Shown one piece after another: positions 8,269 through 18,102 of a stretch of DNA of 64,000 bases. Source of the DNA: a gamma proteobacterium symbiont of Ctena orbiculata (GTDB lineage Bacteria; Pseudomonadota; Gammaproteobacteria; Chromatiales; Chromatiaceae); the NCBI GenBank assembly GCA_003058525.1, contig QBVD01000041.1:1-64000 (forward strand). The letters are read 5' to 3'. The notes under the pieces were generated by a model. The model had not been told where the DNA came from. It saw only the letters and a program-made list of their open reading frames with translations, and made no database searches. Within the stretch, counting starts at the first letter, position 1. The number at the start of each line of letters is the position of its first letter. The translations under genes and the position numbers were made by a program.

Positions 8269-9063
8269 CTATATCGCCACGGGCGCCTTGATATGGGGGT
8301 GGGGATCGTAGTCAACCAGCTCGAAATCCTCGAAACGGAAATCGAAAATCGACTTCACCGCCGGGTTTATTTTCATTTTCGGCAGTTTCCGGGGTTCACG
8401 GCCGAGTTGGAGATCGACCTGTTCCAGGTGGTTGCTGTAGAGATGGGCATCACCGAAGGTATGCACAAACTCACCTGGCTGTAATCCGGTCACCTGGGCC
8501 ACCATCATGGTCAGCAGTGCATAGGAAGCGATATTGAACGGCACACCTAAAAAGATATCGGCACTGCGCTGATAGAGCTGGCAGGAGAGCCTGCCCTCGG
8601 TCACATAGAACTGAAAAAGGCAGTGGCAGGGAGGCAGGGCCATATGTTCCACCTGTGCGGGGTTCCAGGCTGAGACAACCAGGCGTCTCGAGTCGGGGTT
8701 TTTTCTTATCTGCCCGATCAATTGACTGATCTGGTCGATATGTCCCCCGTCCGGTGCCGGCCAGGAACGCCATTGATAGCCGTATACAGGGCCCAGATCA
8801 CCATTTTCATCCGCCCACTCATCCCAGATGGTTACGCCGTTCTCCTGCAGATAACGGATATTGGTGTCGCCTTGCAAAAACCACAGTAGCTCATGAATTA
8901 TGGAACGTAGATGGAGGCGTTTGGTGGTCAATAGCGGGAATCCGTCATCCAGATCGAAGCGCATCTGATAACCGAATACACTCCGGGTTCCCGTACCTGT
9001 CCTATCCTCTTTGTCGACACCGTGATCGCGTACATGGCGCATCAGATCGTGATACTGTTTCAT
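8269..9063 (-). CDS. thyA: Thymidylate synthase
   Basis: A 264-residue ThyA making dTMP from dUMP with methylene-tetrahydrofolate. The length equals the E. coli enzyme. The catalytic Cys is in [12 protein letters not shown], and the dUMP contacts [18 protein letters not shown] and [12 protein letters not shown] are intact. The start ATG 9063 has GGGAAG about 7 bases upstream. It sits between lgt and folA in a folate/thymidylate group. Confidence 0.97.
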   Translation of the reverse strand: MKQYHDLMRHVRDHGVDKEDRTGTGTRSVFGYQMRFDLDDGFPLLTTKRLHLRSIIHELLWFLQGDTNIRYLQENGVTIWDEWADENGDLGPVYGYQWRSWPAPDGGHIDQISQLIGQIRKNPDSRRLVVSAWNPAQVEHMALPPCHCLFQFYVTEGRLSCQLYQRSADIFLGVPFNIASYALLTMMVAQVTGLQPGEFVHTFGDAHLYSNHLEQVDLQLGREPRKLPKMKINPAVKSIFDFRFEDFELVDYDPHPHIKAPVAI

Positions 9064-9124
9064 GCCGACGCTTCCCGGTGAGTTACAAAAACAAATCTCA
9101 TCTCAATATCCTGCTGGAAAAAAG

Positions 9125-9964
9125 CTAGCCATGGCTGTTCTTCGGCCTGTAGGCCAGGTAGAACAGCAAGGCACCAAACACCATCATCGGCAGCGTCAGA
9201 AGCTGCCCCATGGTCAACCAGTCAAATGCGAGATATCCGATGTGCTGGTCGGGCATGCGAACGAATTCGACCATAAATCGAAATATCCCATAACAGAGCA
9301 AAAACAGCCCGGAAACCGCCATTCTCGGCCTTGCTCTGGCCGAGAAGATCCACAGGATCAGGAATAGCCCCAATCCCTCCAGGAAGGCTTCATACAGTTG
9401 ACTGGGGTGGACAGGGAGCGAGTACTCCGCATCCAAGGGCAATCCTAGCCGCGTACAGAGCCCTTCCGCCACGCCACAGGGAACACGCATTCCCCAGGGC
9501 AGGTCAGTGACGCCGCCCCACAGCTCCGCATTGATGAAATTACCGATCCGGCCGGCCCCCAAACCGATGGTGACCAAAGGCGCGATGAAGTCGGTCGCCT
9601 CAAAAAACGTGCGGCCATGTTTATGGGCAAAGTACCACATTGCCAGCAACACACCCAACAGGCCACCGTGAAATGACATCCCACCACTCCATACCTTTAT
9701 CAGGATTATGGGATCTGCGAGAAATCCGCTGAGGTTGTAGAAAAGGATATATCCTATACGCCCCCCCAGAACCACACCGAGGACGATATAGAAGACCATA
9801 TCGTCGACCTGATCGGCGTCCCATATCATACCCGGCCTTCCCACCCGGCGACGACCCAGCCACCAACCTCCGAGAAAGCCGATGACGTACATCATTCCAT
9901 ACCAGTGGATACTCACCGGCCCCAGGGTTATCAGGGTGGAATCGATAACTGGATATGTGATCAT
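9125..9964 (-). CDS. lgt: Prolipoprotein diacylglyceryl transferase
   Basis: An inner-membrane enzyme of about 279 residues that moves a diacylglyceryl group from phosphatidylglycerol to the lipobox Cys of prolipoproteins. Seven or so hydrophobic segments are seen, with the Lgt signature GAGRIGNFINAELWG and the HGGLLG and HPSQLYEAFLEG segments. The frame opens at a TTG (10000), but ATG 9964 gives the usual N-terminus. It lies 61 bp upstream of thyA, the common lgt-thyA order. Confidence 0.95.
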   Translation of the reverse strand: MITYPVIDSTLITLGPVSIHWYGMMYVIGFLGGWWLGRRRVGRPGMIWDADQVDDMVFYIVLGVVLGGRIGYILFYNLSGFLADPIILIKVWSGGMSFHGGLLGVLLAMWYFAHKHGRTFFEATDFIAPLVTIGLGAGRIGNFINAELWGGVTDLPWGMRVPCGVAEGLCTRLGLPLDAEYSLPVHPSQLYEAFLEGLGLFLILWIFSARARPRMAVSGLFLLCYGIFRFMVEFVRMPDQHIGYLAFDWLTMGQLLTLPMMVFGALLFYLAYRPKNSHG

Positions 9965-10203
9965 GGGGGTGCATGGTATCACAGGAATGGCGTTCGCCAA
10001 TGTGCCGGGAAATCGTAAATCCTCAATTTATGGCACATATAACGTGTTAGGATACTGTGAATTTGGTCACATTTTCCCGATGTACTGGAATTTATTTCGC
10101 AAGCGTCATGACGGACTTCTTCAAAGTGTCAAGTTTTTGAACGCAACGCCGCTACCACGTACAGGTGATGCAAACCCACATCGGCATCTTAACGGGAAGG
10201 ACC

Positions 10204-10578
10204 ATGAGCTACGTACACGCACAAAAATTTGAAACATACATACCGCGGGAAATGGATACTTTAGGCTCTCGACTACGCAGGAAAAGACGGGAAAGAGGTT
10301 GGACCCAGGAGGAGTTGGCGCTCCGTGCCGGAACCAACCAGGCCGTGATACAGAAAATCGAGAATGGCAAGAGCCTTCGTCCCAGAAAGATCGATGAGAT
10401 CGCACAGGTTCTGGACGTTAATCCCGCATGGCTGATGTTCGGTGAATCCTCAACCACAGTGATGGACGATGAAGCGGTTGAAGTTGCCAAGGCATGGCAC
10501 AATCTACCCGAGCCTATTCGCAGCCGCATCAAAAGAAATATCTTCGAACAGGTTCTGCTCCACTCAAACAAGAAGTAG
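10204..10578 (+). CDS. XRE-family (Cro/CI HTH) transcriptional regulator
   Basis: A small DNA-binding protein of 124 residues. The helix-turn-helix runs from about residue 17 (DTLGSRLRRKRRERGWTQEE) through LALRAGTNQAVIQKIENGKS and KIDEIAQVLDVNPAWLMFGE, typical of single-domain XRE regulators. The remaining C-terminal 45 residues contain a short helix region but no known sensor domain. ATG 10204 has GGGAAGG just upstream. It is monocistronic, and its target is unknown. Confidence 0.85.
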   Translation: MSYVHAQKFETYIPREMDTLGSRLRRKRRERGWTQEELALRAGTNQAVIQKIENGKSLRPRKIDEIAQVLDVNPAWLMFGESSTTVMDDEAVEVAKAWHNLPEPIRSRIKRNIFEQVLLHSNKK

Positions 10579-10945
10579 CTCAACTTCGAACCGGGATGCA
10601 CCCGCGCATCCCGGTTGATAATCCCCCATCAACCGAGTTACCTACAAGCATACGACCAGTTCTACTCAGACTCGCCTTTTTCCTTCTTATTACTTCCTTT
10701 TATATCATGCGGAAAACCGCGGAAAGACAAGCCGCGAATGGACGCGAATCACCGCAGATAAACGCAAACTGTTGTTAACGTGAGCAGGGGTCTTCAATGT
10801 TATGCTAAACGAGCGCTTTGGCTAGGTGGTGGGCAGGTACATTGTCATGCCATTTGCCATAGTTTGCTGTGATTCGTGCCTATATGCGGCCAATTCAATA
10901 GCTTTTGATGATCTGACTGGAATTGTTGTTTGTTCAAGCCTCTGT
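10579..10945. other. Intergenic region with hairpin and degenerate repeat
   Basis: No gene seen. Bases 10589-10616 form a 10-bp hairpin (AACCGGGATG and CATCCCGGTT) just after the XRE gene, probably its terminator although no T-run follows. Bases 10732-10769 carry a CCGCGAATG...AAACGCAAAC tract resembling those near 14670 and 59761. Confidence 0.5.
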
Positions 10946-11407
10946 TTAGTCGCCTTTTTGCCACTGCAGGGTAGCCGTATCGTCACTCTCTCTTGCATCC
11001 ACCCAACGCTCTCCCTCCGCTGTGGTCTCCTTTTTCCAGAACGGCGCCTTGGTTTTTAGATAGTCGATAATGAATTCACAGGCCAGGAAGGCCTCTTTGC
11101 GATGGCGGCTCGCCACCGCAACCAGTACGATGGGCTCGGTGGGCGACAAGGCGCCTACACGGTGAACCACGCGGCAATGCTGGATCTCCCAGCGGCTGTT
11201 TGCCTCATCCACAATCTTTTGCAGAGCACGTTCTGTCATACCCGGATAGTGTTCGAGGTATAACCCTTCCACCCTGTCACCCTCGTTGATGTCTCGCATC
11301 AGGCCAATAAATGTCACGACTGCACCGATGGAGGGATCATTACCGCATAACAGGTCCACCTCATGATTGGGATCGAGCGGGTCAGCCTGTATGGATACGC
11401 TATTCAA
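10946..11407 (-). CDS. moaE: Molybdopterin synthase catalytic subunit
   Basis: A 153-residue MoaE, the large subunit that inserts two sulfurs into cyclic pyranopterin monophosphate using thiocarboxylated MoaD. Visible family features are GAVVTFIGLMRD, LYLEHYPGMTE, HRVGALSPTEPIVLVAVAS, RKEAF and the active-site Lys segment LKTKAPFWKKE. The start appears to be TTG at 11407: GGAGG lies about 7 bases upstream, at the moaD stop, and no nearer ATG would keep the N-terminal strand. It is the last gene of the moaB-moeA-moaD-moaE unit. Confidence 0.93.
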   Translation of the reverse strand: MNSVSIQADPLDPNHEVDLLCGNDPSIGAVVTFIGLMRDINEGDRVEGLYLEHYPGMTERALQKIVDEANSRWEIQHCRVVHRVGALSPTEPIVLVAVASRHRKEAFLACEFIIDYLKTKAPFWKKETTAEGERWVDARESDDTATLQWQKGD

Positions 11408-11410
11408 CCT

Positions 11411-11662
11411 TCAACCTCCGGTCACAGGCGGAAAGAAGGCAACCTCGTCACCGGACTTCAGGGGTGTATTTCTGTCGGCCAGCTCTTGGTTGACCGCCAT
11501 CATTACCCTTTGATCCTCGGCAAAGAGTCGGGCCCACACATCTCCGCGTCCGCACAAGGCCTCAAGAAGATCGCCAATTGAGGATAGGCCGTCCAACTCG
11601 AATTGTTCGGTCGCAACACCGAGTTCCTCGCGGAATCGGGCAAAAAAGAGGATCTGAATCAT
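11411..11662 (-). CDS. moaD: Molybdopterin synthase sulfur-carrier subunit
   Basis: An 83-residue ubiquitin-like sulfur carrier. It ends in the required Gly-Gly (FFPPVTGG), which MoeB-type enzymes adenylate and sulfurate. The GDEVAFFPPVTGG tail and the start ILFFARFREELG are typical of MoaD. It overlaps moeA by 4 bp and is followed 3 bp later by moaE, so synthesis of the two subunits is coupled. Confidence 0.93.
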   Translation of the reverse strand: MIQILFFARFREELGVATEQFELDGLSSIGDLLEALCGRGDVWARLFAEDQRVMMAVNQELADRNTPLKSGDEVAFFPPVTGG

Positions 11663-12897
11663 GTCATCAACTCATTGTAGGGTATGAAATCCACAGGATC
11701 ACCCGGCTTAATGGCGGTAAGCGGTGGCAATACTGCAAGTCCGTTCGCCCACACTACGGAGCTTAATACACCGGACGAGCGATTGGGGTAGAGTTTGACG
11801 ACCGCCTGCCCTTGCCCGTTCAGCTCCAGACGTCCGCGGGCGTACTCCTGACGCTTGTCGGTGGCGGCCTTCTCGAATCCGGCAATGACACTGACAGGTT
11901 TGGGACGGACCTCACCGGATAGTCCCTGCATGCGCAGAATGAACGGCCTGGCGAAGAGGGAGAAGGTGACAAACAGCGACACCGGATTTCCCGGCGCACC
12001 CATAAAAGGTGTCTCCCCGATATAACCGAATGCCAGTGGTTTGCCCGGACGGGAGGCGATTTTCCAGAGTTCCAGCGAGCCCAGCCGCTCCACCGCGGGC
12101 TTGACATGATCCTCCTCCCCCACGGAAACGCCACCCGACGCCAATACCAGGTCAGCCTCCTCGGCGGCACGGGAGAGGGCATCGCATGTCGCCTCGAATG
12201 TATCTTCCACAATCCCAAGCTGAATCACTTCACAACCCAATCGTTGTAGCATACCGCTCAAGGTAAATTGATTGGAGTTGTAAATCTGCCCGGCCTTCAA
12301 CTCTTCTCCAGGCATCACCAGCTCATCGCCACTGGAAAAAACCGCCACTTTCAGCCGACGAAATACCGTCAACTCCGCCACCCCCACCGAAGCGGCCAAT
12401 CCCAGGTGCTGTGCGTCAAGCCTGGTACCCGCCGGCAATATCTCCTCGCCCTGCAGAATATCCTCTCCCGCTTTGCGGATATTGGCGCCTATCGCAGGGC
12501 TTTCCATGATCACGACCTCTTCGCCTTCGATCCTGCAAACCTCCTGTATGACCACGGCATCGGCGTTCTCAGGCACCGGCGCACCGGTAAATATGCGCGC
12601 CGCAGTCCCAGACTCGAGTAACGTCCCCACCGATCCGGCGGGTATGCGTTGAGCGACATGCAGCCTGACATCATCACTTTGGAGATCATTGCTGTTGACC
12701 GCAAAACCATCCATCGCACTGTTATCCCAGGGTGGAACGTCGACCTGACTTTTAACCGGCGCCGCCAGTACACGCCCCAAAGACTCATCCAGGCCCAGTG
12801 TCTCATGTTGCGTAATGGGTTTGACCTGATCGAGCAGGAAGGCCAGCGCCTCATCGACCGGTTTCAGCTGAGCTTGATGGCTATCGCAATCACCCAT
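11659..12897 (-). CDS. moeA: Molybdopterin molybdenumtransferase
   Basis: A 412-residue MoeA, inserting molybdate into adenylylated molybdopterin. Motifs include DVPPWDNSAMDGFA at the N-terminal domain, GAPVPENADAVVIQE, LASGGVSVGEEDHVK and MGAPGNPVSLFVTF in the catalytic domain. The frame extends upstream, but ATG 12897 has GGAGAG with good spacing and sits one base after the moaB stop, so it is taken as the start. Confidence 0.95.
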   Translation of the reverse strand: MGDCDSHQAQLKPVDEALAFLLDQVKPITQHETLGLDESLGRVLAAPVKSQVDVPPWDNSAMDGFAVNSNDLQSDDVRLHVAQRIPAGSVGTLLESGTAARIFTGAPVPENADAVVIQEVCRIEGEEVVIMESPAIGANIRKAGEDILQGEEILPAGTRLDAQHLGLAASVGVAELTVFRRLKVAVFSSGDELVMPGEELKAGQIYNSNQFTLSGMLQRLGCEVIQLGIVEDTFEATCDALSRAAEEADLVLASGGVSVGEEDHVKPAVERLGSLELWKIASRPGKPLAFGYIGETPFMGAPGNPVSLFVTFSLFARPFILRMQGLSGEVRPKPVSVIAGFEKAATDKRQEYARGRLELNGQGQAVVKLYPNRSSGVLSSVVWANGLAVLPPLTAIKPGDPVDFIPYNELMT

Positions 12898-12898
12898 C

Positions 12899-13429
12899 TT
12901 AACTCTCCAACAGGCGGGGAAACATTTGTGCGAAATTACAAGGCCGGGTACGTATATCAAGCTGGGATTTCAAGATTTTATCCCACCCTGTGCGGCAAGC
13001 CCCGGTGGATCCGGGCAGGCAAAAAATCAGTGTGCCGTTGGCCAGGCCGGCAATCGCCCTGGACTGCATCGAGGAGCTGCCGATCTCCTCCAGGGAGATT
13101 GCGCGATAGAGCTCACCGAAACCCTCGATGGATTTATCAAACAGCGGCTGCAGTGCTTCCGGGGTGCTGTCGCGCCCGGTAATACCGGTACCCCCGGTGG
13201 ATATGATCACATGCACATTCGAGTCGGCTATCCAGGCTGAAACCACCGCGCGCATCTGATAAACATCGTCTGGCACGATACGCTTGTCAACCACCTGATG
13301 GCCTGTATCCAAGGCCCTTTCCCTTAGGGTCCGACCTGACTTGTCAGTCTCTTCAGTACGGCTGTCCGATACTGTCAGTATTGCAAGATTAAGGGGTACG
13401 AAATCGCTCTCTGTAAAATGTCCGGACAT
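12899..13429 (-). CDS. moaB: Molybdenum cofactor biosynthesis protein B (MoaB/Mog family)
   Basis: A 176-residue MPT-binding-fold protein. The N-terminal [16 protein letters not shown] and the phosphate-binding [18 protein letters not shown] are diagnostic of MoaB/Mog, which adenylylates molybdopterin ahead of MoeA. MoaB and Mog are hard to separate by eye; the length and sequence fit MoaB. It is the first gene of the molybdopterin unit, with moeA starting one base after its stop. Confidence 0.9.
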   Translation of the reverse strand: MSGHFTESDFVPLNLAILTVSDSRTEETDKSGRTLRERALDTGHQVVDKRIVPDDVYQMRAVVSAWIADSNVHVIISTGGTGITGRDSTPEALQPLFDKSIEGFGELYRAISLEEIGSSSMQSRAIAGLANGTLIFCLPGSTGACRTGWDKILKSQLDIRTRPCNFAQMFPRLLES

Positions 13430-13438
13430 AGCTTTTCT

Positions 13439-14374
13439 CTATTTAAACTTATAATCAAAGGCCTTTTCGAAGCGATGGCCAATCTCATCCGGCGATACAT
13501 AATGATTCTGTGTACCCGCCTGCTCGACCTTGATCGCGCCCATCAATGCAGCGATTCGGCCGGTCGTCTCCCAGTCCATCTCATTCATCAGACCGTACAA
13601 CACGCCAGCACGGTAAGCATCGCCACAGCCGGTTGGATCAACCACCGCTTTCACCGGTGCGGCAGGGATAGAAAAGACCTTATCCCTGGTGATGATTTCA
13701 GAGCCCTCCCCGCCACGGGTTACGATAATCGCCTGCACCATCTGCGCCAGTTGTTTCAGGCTTTTTCCGGTACGCTCCTGCATCAACATCGCTTCATAAT
13801 CGTTGAAGGCGAGCCAACTGGCCTGTTCGGTGAAGGTCATCAGACTATCGCCGTCGAACATGGGCATGCCTTGACCGGGGTCAAAAATAAACGGCACGCC
13901 TTTCTCGGCAAATTGCGCGGCATGTTCAATCATACCCTGCCGGCCATCCGGCGATACCATGCCCAGCGTACAACCATCGATCGTTGAGACATCTATTTGG
14001 TGGGCCTGGTTCATCGCTCCCGGATGAAAGGCGGTAATCTGGTTATCATCCTTGTCTGTGGTGATATAGGCCTGTGCAGTATAATTACCGGGGACTTCCA
14101 ACACCTGCTCGCGGCTGATACCACACTCATCCATCCATTTTGCATAAGGGGCGAAATCGTCACCCACGGTACCCGCAGGTTTACCCTCGCCACCGAGCAT
14201 CTTCAGATTGTAGGCAATATTTCCGGCACATCCTCCAAACTCCCTTCGCATGTCGGGCACCAGAAAGGAGACATTCAGGATATGCACCTGTTCCGGCAGG
14301 ATATGATGCTTGAAATGGTCATGAAAGACCATAATGGTATCAAAGGCGAAAGAACCACAGATCAAGGCCGACAT
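13439..14374 (-). CDS. PfkB-family carbohydrate/adenosine kinase
   Basis: A 311-residue ribokinase-like sugar or nucleoside kinase. The substrate-binding GGCAGNIAYNLKMLGG is near residue 38, and the catalytic anion hole DPTGCGDAYRAGVLYGL is near residue 245. The layout (GSFAFDTIMVF at the start and QVHILNVSFLVPDMRREFGG) resembles proteins annotated as adenosine kinase in related bacteria, but the substrate cannot be fixed. ATG 14374 has AAGGAG six bases upstream. It ends 9 bp before moaB and may be co-transcribed with it. Confidence 0.85.
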   Translation of the reverse strand: MSALICGSFAFDTIMVFHDHFKHHILPEQVHILNVSFLVPDMRREFGGCAGNIAYNLKMLGGEGKPAGTVGDDFAPYAKWMDECGISREQVLEVPGNYTAQAYITTDKDDNQITAFHPGAMNQAHQIDVSTIDGCTLGMVSPDGRQGMIEHAAQFAEKGVPFIFDPGQGMPMFDGDSLMTFTEQASWLAFNDYEAMLMQERTGKSLKQLAQMVQAIIVTRGGEGSEIITRDKVFSIPAAPVKAVVDPTGCGDAYRAGVLYGLMNEMDWETTGRIAALMGAIKVEQAGTQNHYVSPDEIGHRFEKAFDYKFK

Positions 14375-14532
14375 GATTACTCCTTGCCGATATCGGTTAA
14401 GTATAAAAAAATTGTTGAAGCGTGGATGCAAAGCGGTATTTTTAGCCTTACACACCACAACAGTAATTTATCCAGGACAGAAGACCTCTCAGCTCCCCAA
14501 TACCTGTCCGTAAATAGATTACTCAAGCTTGA

Positions 14533-14560
14533 ATCTATCTGGATTCGCGTTTATTTGCGT
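14533..14560 (+). repeat. 28-bp direct repeat, left copy
   Basis: Starts ATCTATCTGGATTCGCG and is identical to 14669-14696. The pair flanks the inverted-repeat unit at 14564-14664. Confidence 0.8.
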
Positions 14561-14563
14561 ATT

Positions 14564-14664
14564 CTCGTTCCCACGCTCCGCGTGGGAATGCATACCATGT
14601 CGAATCCCTCAGCCAGACCACCCAACCTGATGTAGGCATTCCCACGCAGGAGCGTGGGAACGAG
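14564..14664. repeat. Inverted-repeat (REP/MITE-like) unit, 101 bp
   Basis: The outer arms are perfect 15-mers, CTCGTTCCCACGCTC at 14564-14578 and its complement at 14650-14664. Inside, GCGTGGGAATGC (14580-14591) pairs with GCATTCCCACGC (14636-14647). Each side can also fold on itself through CCCACGC/GCGTGGG. Similar CGTTCCCACGC palindromes are widespread in gammaproteobacterial intergenic DNA. There is no coding content. Confidence 0.75.
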
Positions 14665-14668
14665 GATT

Positions 14669-14696
14669 ATCTATCTGGATTCGCGTTTATTTGCGT
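14669..14696 (+). repeat. 28-bp direct repeat, right copy
   Basis: Identical to 14533-14560. Followed by TCATTGGCGGACTAATAAAC, part of a degenerate AACGCAAATAAACGCGAAT-type tract also seen near 10740 and 59761. Confidence 0.8.
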
Positions 14697-14777
14697 TCAT
14701 TGGCGGACTAATAAACACACAGAATCATTCGCACTAGTCTGTGTTCATTTGCGGACTAAAAGCCCGGCAGACAACAG

Positions 14778-16226
14778 CTACTCATCTCCTCTCCAGGCAA
14801 GATCGAGTTCCCGCGCAGCACGCACGTCGTCGAGTCGCCTTACCGGCATGCTGTGGGGTGCTTGTATGACAAGCTCGGGTTGGGTTTCAGCCTCCTGCTT
14901 GATGCTCGTCATGATTTCAACGAAATTATCAAGCTCCTCCTTCGCTTCGCTCTCTGTGGGTTCCACCAACAGACACTCCGGAACCAACAAGGGAAAATAG
15001 GTGGTTGGGGCATGCACGCCATAGTCAAGCATGCGTTTGGCGAAATCCATGGTATTGACTCCCAACTCCTTGGCCTGCCGCTTCAGGGTAAGAATGAATT
15101 CATGACTGGCGCGACGTTCGGGGTAGGCGGCATCGAAGCCAGCCTCCATTAAACGCTTGAGCAGATAGTTGGCGTTGAGTGTGGAAAACTCCGCAACCCG
15201 GTGCATCCCTTCGCGTCCCAACAGGCGGGCATAGACATAGGCACGCAGTAACACCCCGGCATTTCCGGCGAATGCGGAAAGACGGCCTATGGATGCGGGT
15301 CTGTCCTTTTCCGTCAGCCAGCGGTAGTCACCGCCGTCCAAATCGACCATAGGTAGCGGCAGGTAGGGTTCGAGACGTTGACTGACCCCCACCGGGCCCG
15401 CACCCGGGCCACCTCCGCCATGCGGAGTGGAAAAGGTCTTGTGCAGATTCATGTGAATGACGTCGAATCCCATATCACCCGGCCTGACCTTGCCCAGAAT
15501 TGCATTCAGGTTGGCGCCATCGTAATAGAGCAGGCCACCCGCGGCATGTACCAGCTCGGCAATCTCCTTGATACGCCGCTCGAATACACCCACGGTGGAT
15601 GGGTTGGTCAACATTATACCGGCGGTCTGGGGACCCAGCGCCGACTTCAACGCATCCACATCGATATCCCCGTCGGCTCCGGTGGGTATCTCCCTGGTCT
15701 TATAACCACACATCACTGCCGAGGCCGGATTGGTGCCATGGGCCGCATCCGGCACCAATATCTCGCTGCGCTGCGTATCGCCTCTGGCATCATGGTAGGC
15801 ACGGATCATTGCAACACCGGCAAACTCGCCTTGAGCACCTGCGGCAGGGGTCAGGGAGACCGCGTGCATACCGGTTACAGTTTTGAGTATCTCCTGCAGC
15901 TCATAGAGACAGGCCATGAAACCCTGACTGTGCGTCGCGGGCGCCAAGGGGTGTCTGCCGATCAGCCCGGGCAGGCTTGCCAAGGTATTGCAGGCCCGCG
16001 GATTGTATTTCATGGTGCATGAACCCAACGGATAGAAATGGGTATCGATTGAGAAATTCTTCTGTGACAGACGGGTAAAATGGCGTACCGCCTGCATCTC
16101 GGAAACTTCCGGCAGGCGTGGCTGAGTTTCACGCCGCAATGCCGACGGGATACCTGACAGCTCAGCCTGCTCCCGCGGTGCCTGTGCTGTCGCCCGACGC
16201 CCCTTTCGTGAATGTTCGTATATCAT
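14778..16226 (-). CDS. gcvPB: Glycine dehydrogenase (decarboxylating) subunit 2
   Basis: A 482-residue C-terminal half of the split P-protein. The PLP lysine lies in [18 protein letters not shown] near residue 258; other conserved segments are [21 protein letters not shown] and [11 protein letters not shown]. It pairs with GcvPA to decarboxylate glycine and load the aminomethyl group on GcvH. Last gene of the gcvT-gcvH-gcvPA-gcvPB unit, 10 bp after gcvPA, under the glycine riboswitch at 19255-19517. Confidence 0.96.
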   Translation of the reverse strand: MIYEHSRKGRRATAQAPREQAELSGIPSALRRETQPRLPEVSEMQAVRHFTRLSQKNFSIDTHFYPLGSCTMKYNPRACNTLASLPGLIGRHPLAPATHSQGFMACLYELQEILKTVTGMHAVSLTPAAGAQGEFAGVAMIRAYHDARGDTQRSEILVPDAAHGTNPASAVMCGYKTREIPTGADGDIDVDALKSALGPQTAGIMLTNPSTVGVFERRIKEIAELVHAAGGLLYYDGANLNAILGKVRPGDMGFDVIHMNLHKTFSTPHGGGGPGAGPVGVSQRLEPYLPLPMVDLDGGDYRWLTEKDRPASIGRLSAFAGNAGVLLRAYVYARLLGREGMHRVAEFSTLNANYLLKRLMEAGFDAAYPERRASHEFILTLKRQAKELGVNTMDFAKRMLDYGVHAPTTYFPLLVPECLLVEPTESEAKEELDNFVEIMTSIKQEAETQPELVIQAPHSMPVRRLDDVRAARELDLAWRGDE

Positions 16227-16236
16227 ATCGCCACCA

Positions 16237-17634
16237 TTACCAATCGGGTTTCAGCTGACAGGGGGTCTCCACCTGGGATGCGATGACTCGCTCCAATTTG
16301 CTCCGATAGTTTTCCAAATCACTGTCGGTTCTTAGCTCAGTCGCGCATACCAAAATCGCATCACCCAACTCGGGATAATCATCACTGAGGTCAAATCCAC
16401 CTAGTACATTATGTGCCGCCAACGCGCGCAGTACCTTCTTTGCGGCAATCGGCAGACGCACCACTCGTTCATGAAAGACCGCGCCATTGAACACGCTCTC
16501 GACACCGTGCAGTGATGTCAGCGCCTGGGTCAGTTTATCGGTATTGGCATGGCTCGCGCCTGCCACGCGCTGCAGACCCTCGCTACCCATGAGGGTCATG
16601 TGGATGGTGGCGGCGGTTACCATCAAGCCCTGGTTGGTACAGATGTTGGAAGTCGCCTTTGAACGCCGAATATGCTGCTCCCTCGCCTGCAGTGTGAGGG
16701 CAAAGCCGGGTTTTCCATCCATATCCACTGTCTTACCGATAATACGGCCGGGCATCTGACGCACCAGTTTTTGCGTGCAGCAGAGGAACCCGAAATAGGG
16801 TCCCCCGGAAGCCAATGGCGCTCCCAGCGGCTGTCCCTCTCCACAACAGATATCCGCGCCCTGCTCGCCCCACTCTCCAGCCGGTTTCAAAACCGTCATG
16901 GCGAGCGGATTAACCACTGCGATCGCCAACATACCGTTTGTGTGCGCCCAATCCGTCAACTCGTCGACCGCTTCCAGCACACCGAAGAAGTTAGGTTGCG
17001 GGATGACCAACGCAGCATAGTCCTCACCGCTATAGCGCTCCAGTTCCTGCTTGTCGATTTCGCCACTCTCACTGTCATATGCCACCTCAACCAACTCGAT
17101 CTGCTGGTTTCGTACTATCGTATGGGTCACCTTGCGATAGGCTGGATGCAGGTTGTGAGGGATAAGAATGCGTTTTGACTTTGATTTGCGATTCGCTCTG
17201 ACTGCCATTAAAACCGCTTCAGCCAGAGCTGAAGCACCATCATAGAGCGATGCATTTGAGACATCCATACCGGTTATTGCCGTCATCATCGACTGATATT
17301 CATACAGCAGTTGCAAGGTCCCCTGGCTCGCCTCAGCCTGATAAGGCGTATAGGCGGTATAGAACTCACCCCGGGTAGTCAACTCCCAGACCGCCGCCGG
17401 TATGTGGTGATCGTAGGCACCCGCCCCAATGAAACAGAGGGGCTGTCCATCGGTACGGGCCCGCGCCTGCATCAGCCTGGAGAGTTCCATTTCCGATATT
17501 CCTGCTGGTATCGTGTTCAGTTCTCCGCAGCGCAACTCCTTGGGTATCTCATCAAACAACGCCTCGATATGCTCGACCCCGATGGCAGTCAGCATCTCTT
17601 GAATATCTTCTTCTGTGTGGGGGATGAATGGCAT
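16237..17634 (-). CDS. gcvPA: Glycine dehydrogenase (decarboxylating) subunit 1
   Basis: A 465-residue N-terminal half of the split P-protein. Conserved segments include [19 protein letters not shown] at the start, [49 protein letters not shown] and [11 protein letters not shown]. It is fully paired with gcvPB downstream. The two-gene P-protein differs from the single 950-residue GcvP of E. coli. It follows gcvH after 16 bp. Confidence 0.96.
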   Translation of the reverse strand: MPFIPHTEEDIQEMLTAIGVEHIEALFDEIPKELRCGELNTIPAGISEMELSRLMQARARTDGQPLCFIGAGAYDHHIPAAVWELTTRGEFYTAYTPYQAEASQGTLQLLYEYQSMMTAITGMDVSNASLYDGASALAEAVLMAVRANRKSKSKRILIPHNLHPAYRKVTHTIVRNQQIELVEVAYDSESGEIDKQELERYSGEDYAALVIPQPNFFGVLEAVDELTDWAHTNGMLAIAVVNPLAMTVLKPAGEWGEQGADICCGEGQPLGAPLASGGPYFGFLCCTQKLVRQMPGRIIGKTVDMDGKPGFALTLQAREQHIRRSKATSNICTNQGLMVTAATIHMTLMGSEGLQRVAGASHANTDKLTQALTSLHGVESVFNGAVFHERVVRLPIAAKKVLRALAAHNVLGGFDLSDDYPELGDAILVCATELRTDSDLENYRSKLERVIASQVETPCQLKPDW

Positions 17635-17650
17635 AGCTGTCTCGTCTGTA

Positions 17651-18043
17651 TCATTCCTCTTCGGCGATCACCGCATCATAACCATCGGCATCGAGAAGCT
17701 CATCCATACTGCCAGTGTCCGTTACTTTCACCTTGAACATCCAACCGCTACCGTAGGCATCTTCATTGATGGTTTCAGGTGCCCCATCGAGGGCTTCATT
17801 GATAGCGATGACCTCGCCCGTTACCGGACTATAGACATCGGAAGCGGCCTTAACCGATTCAACGACCGCGCAGTCACCACCGGCCTCGACCTGGGAACCC
17901 ACTTCAGGCAGATCGACAAAAACAAGATCACCCAGCAGTTCTTGTGCATGGGCTGTGATACCGATGGTATAACTGCCATCGCCTTCATCTTTAATCCATT
18001 CGTGGGATTTGGCGTAGCGTCTGTCAGTAGGTGTATTGCTCAT
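17651..18043 (-). CDS. gcvH: Glycine cleavage system H protein
   Basis: A 130-residue lipoyl carrier that shuttles the aminomethyl group between P, T and L proteins. The lipoyl lysine sits in [14 protein letters not shown] near residue 66, and the start [17 protein letters not shown] is typical. The length is normal. The L protein (dihydrolipoyl dehydrogenase) is not in this window. Lies between gcvT and gcvPA. Confidence 0.97.
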   Translation of the reverse strand: MSNTPTDRRYAKSHEWIKDEGDGSYTIGITAHAQELLGDLVFVDLPEVGSQVEAGGDCAVVESVKAASDVYSPVTGEVIAINEALDGAPETINEDAYGSGWMFKVKVTDTGSMDELLDADGYDAVIAEEE

Positions 18044-18102
18044 ATTTCTTACCTTAAAGAAGATTAGTTACAGATTCAGCCCGAGGTTAATTGCATTCCG
18101 GA

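Noticed and set aside
14533-14696. Possible CRISPR array from direct repeats
   Set aside because: Only two copies, with a palindromic unit between; no regular spacers and no cas genes.
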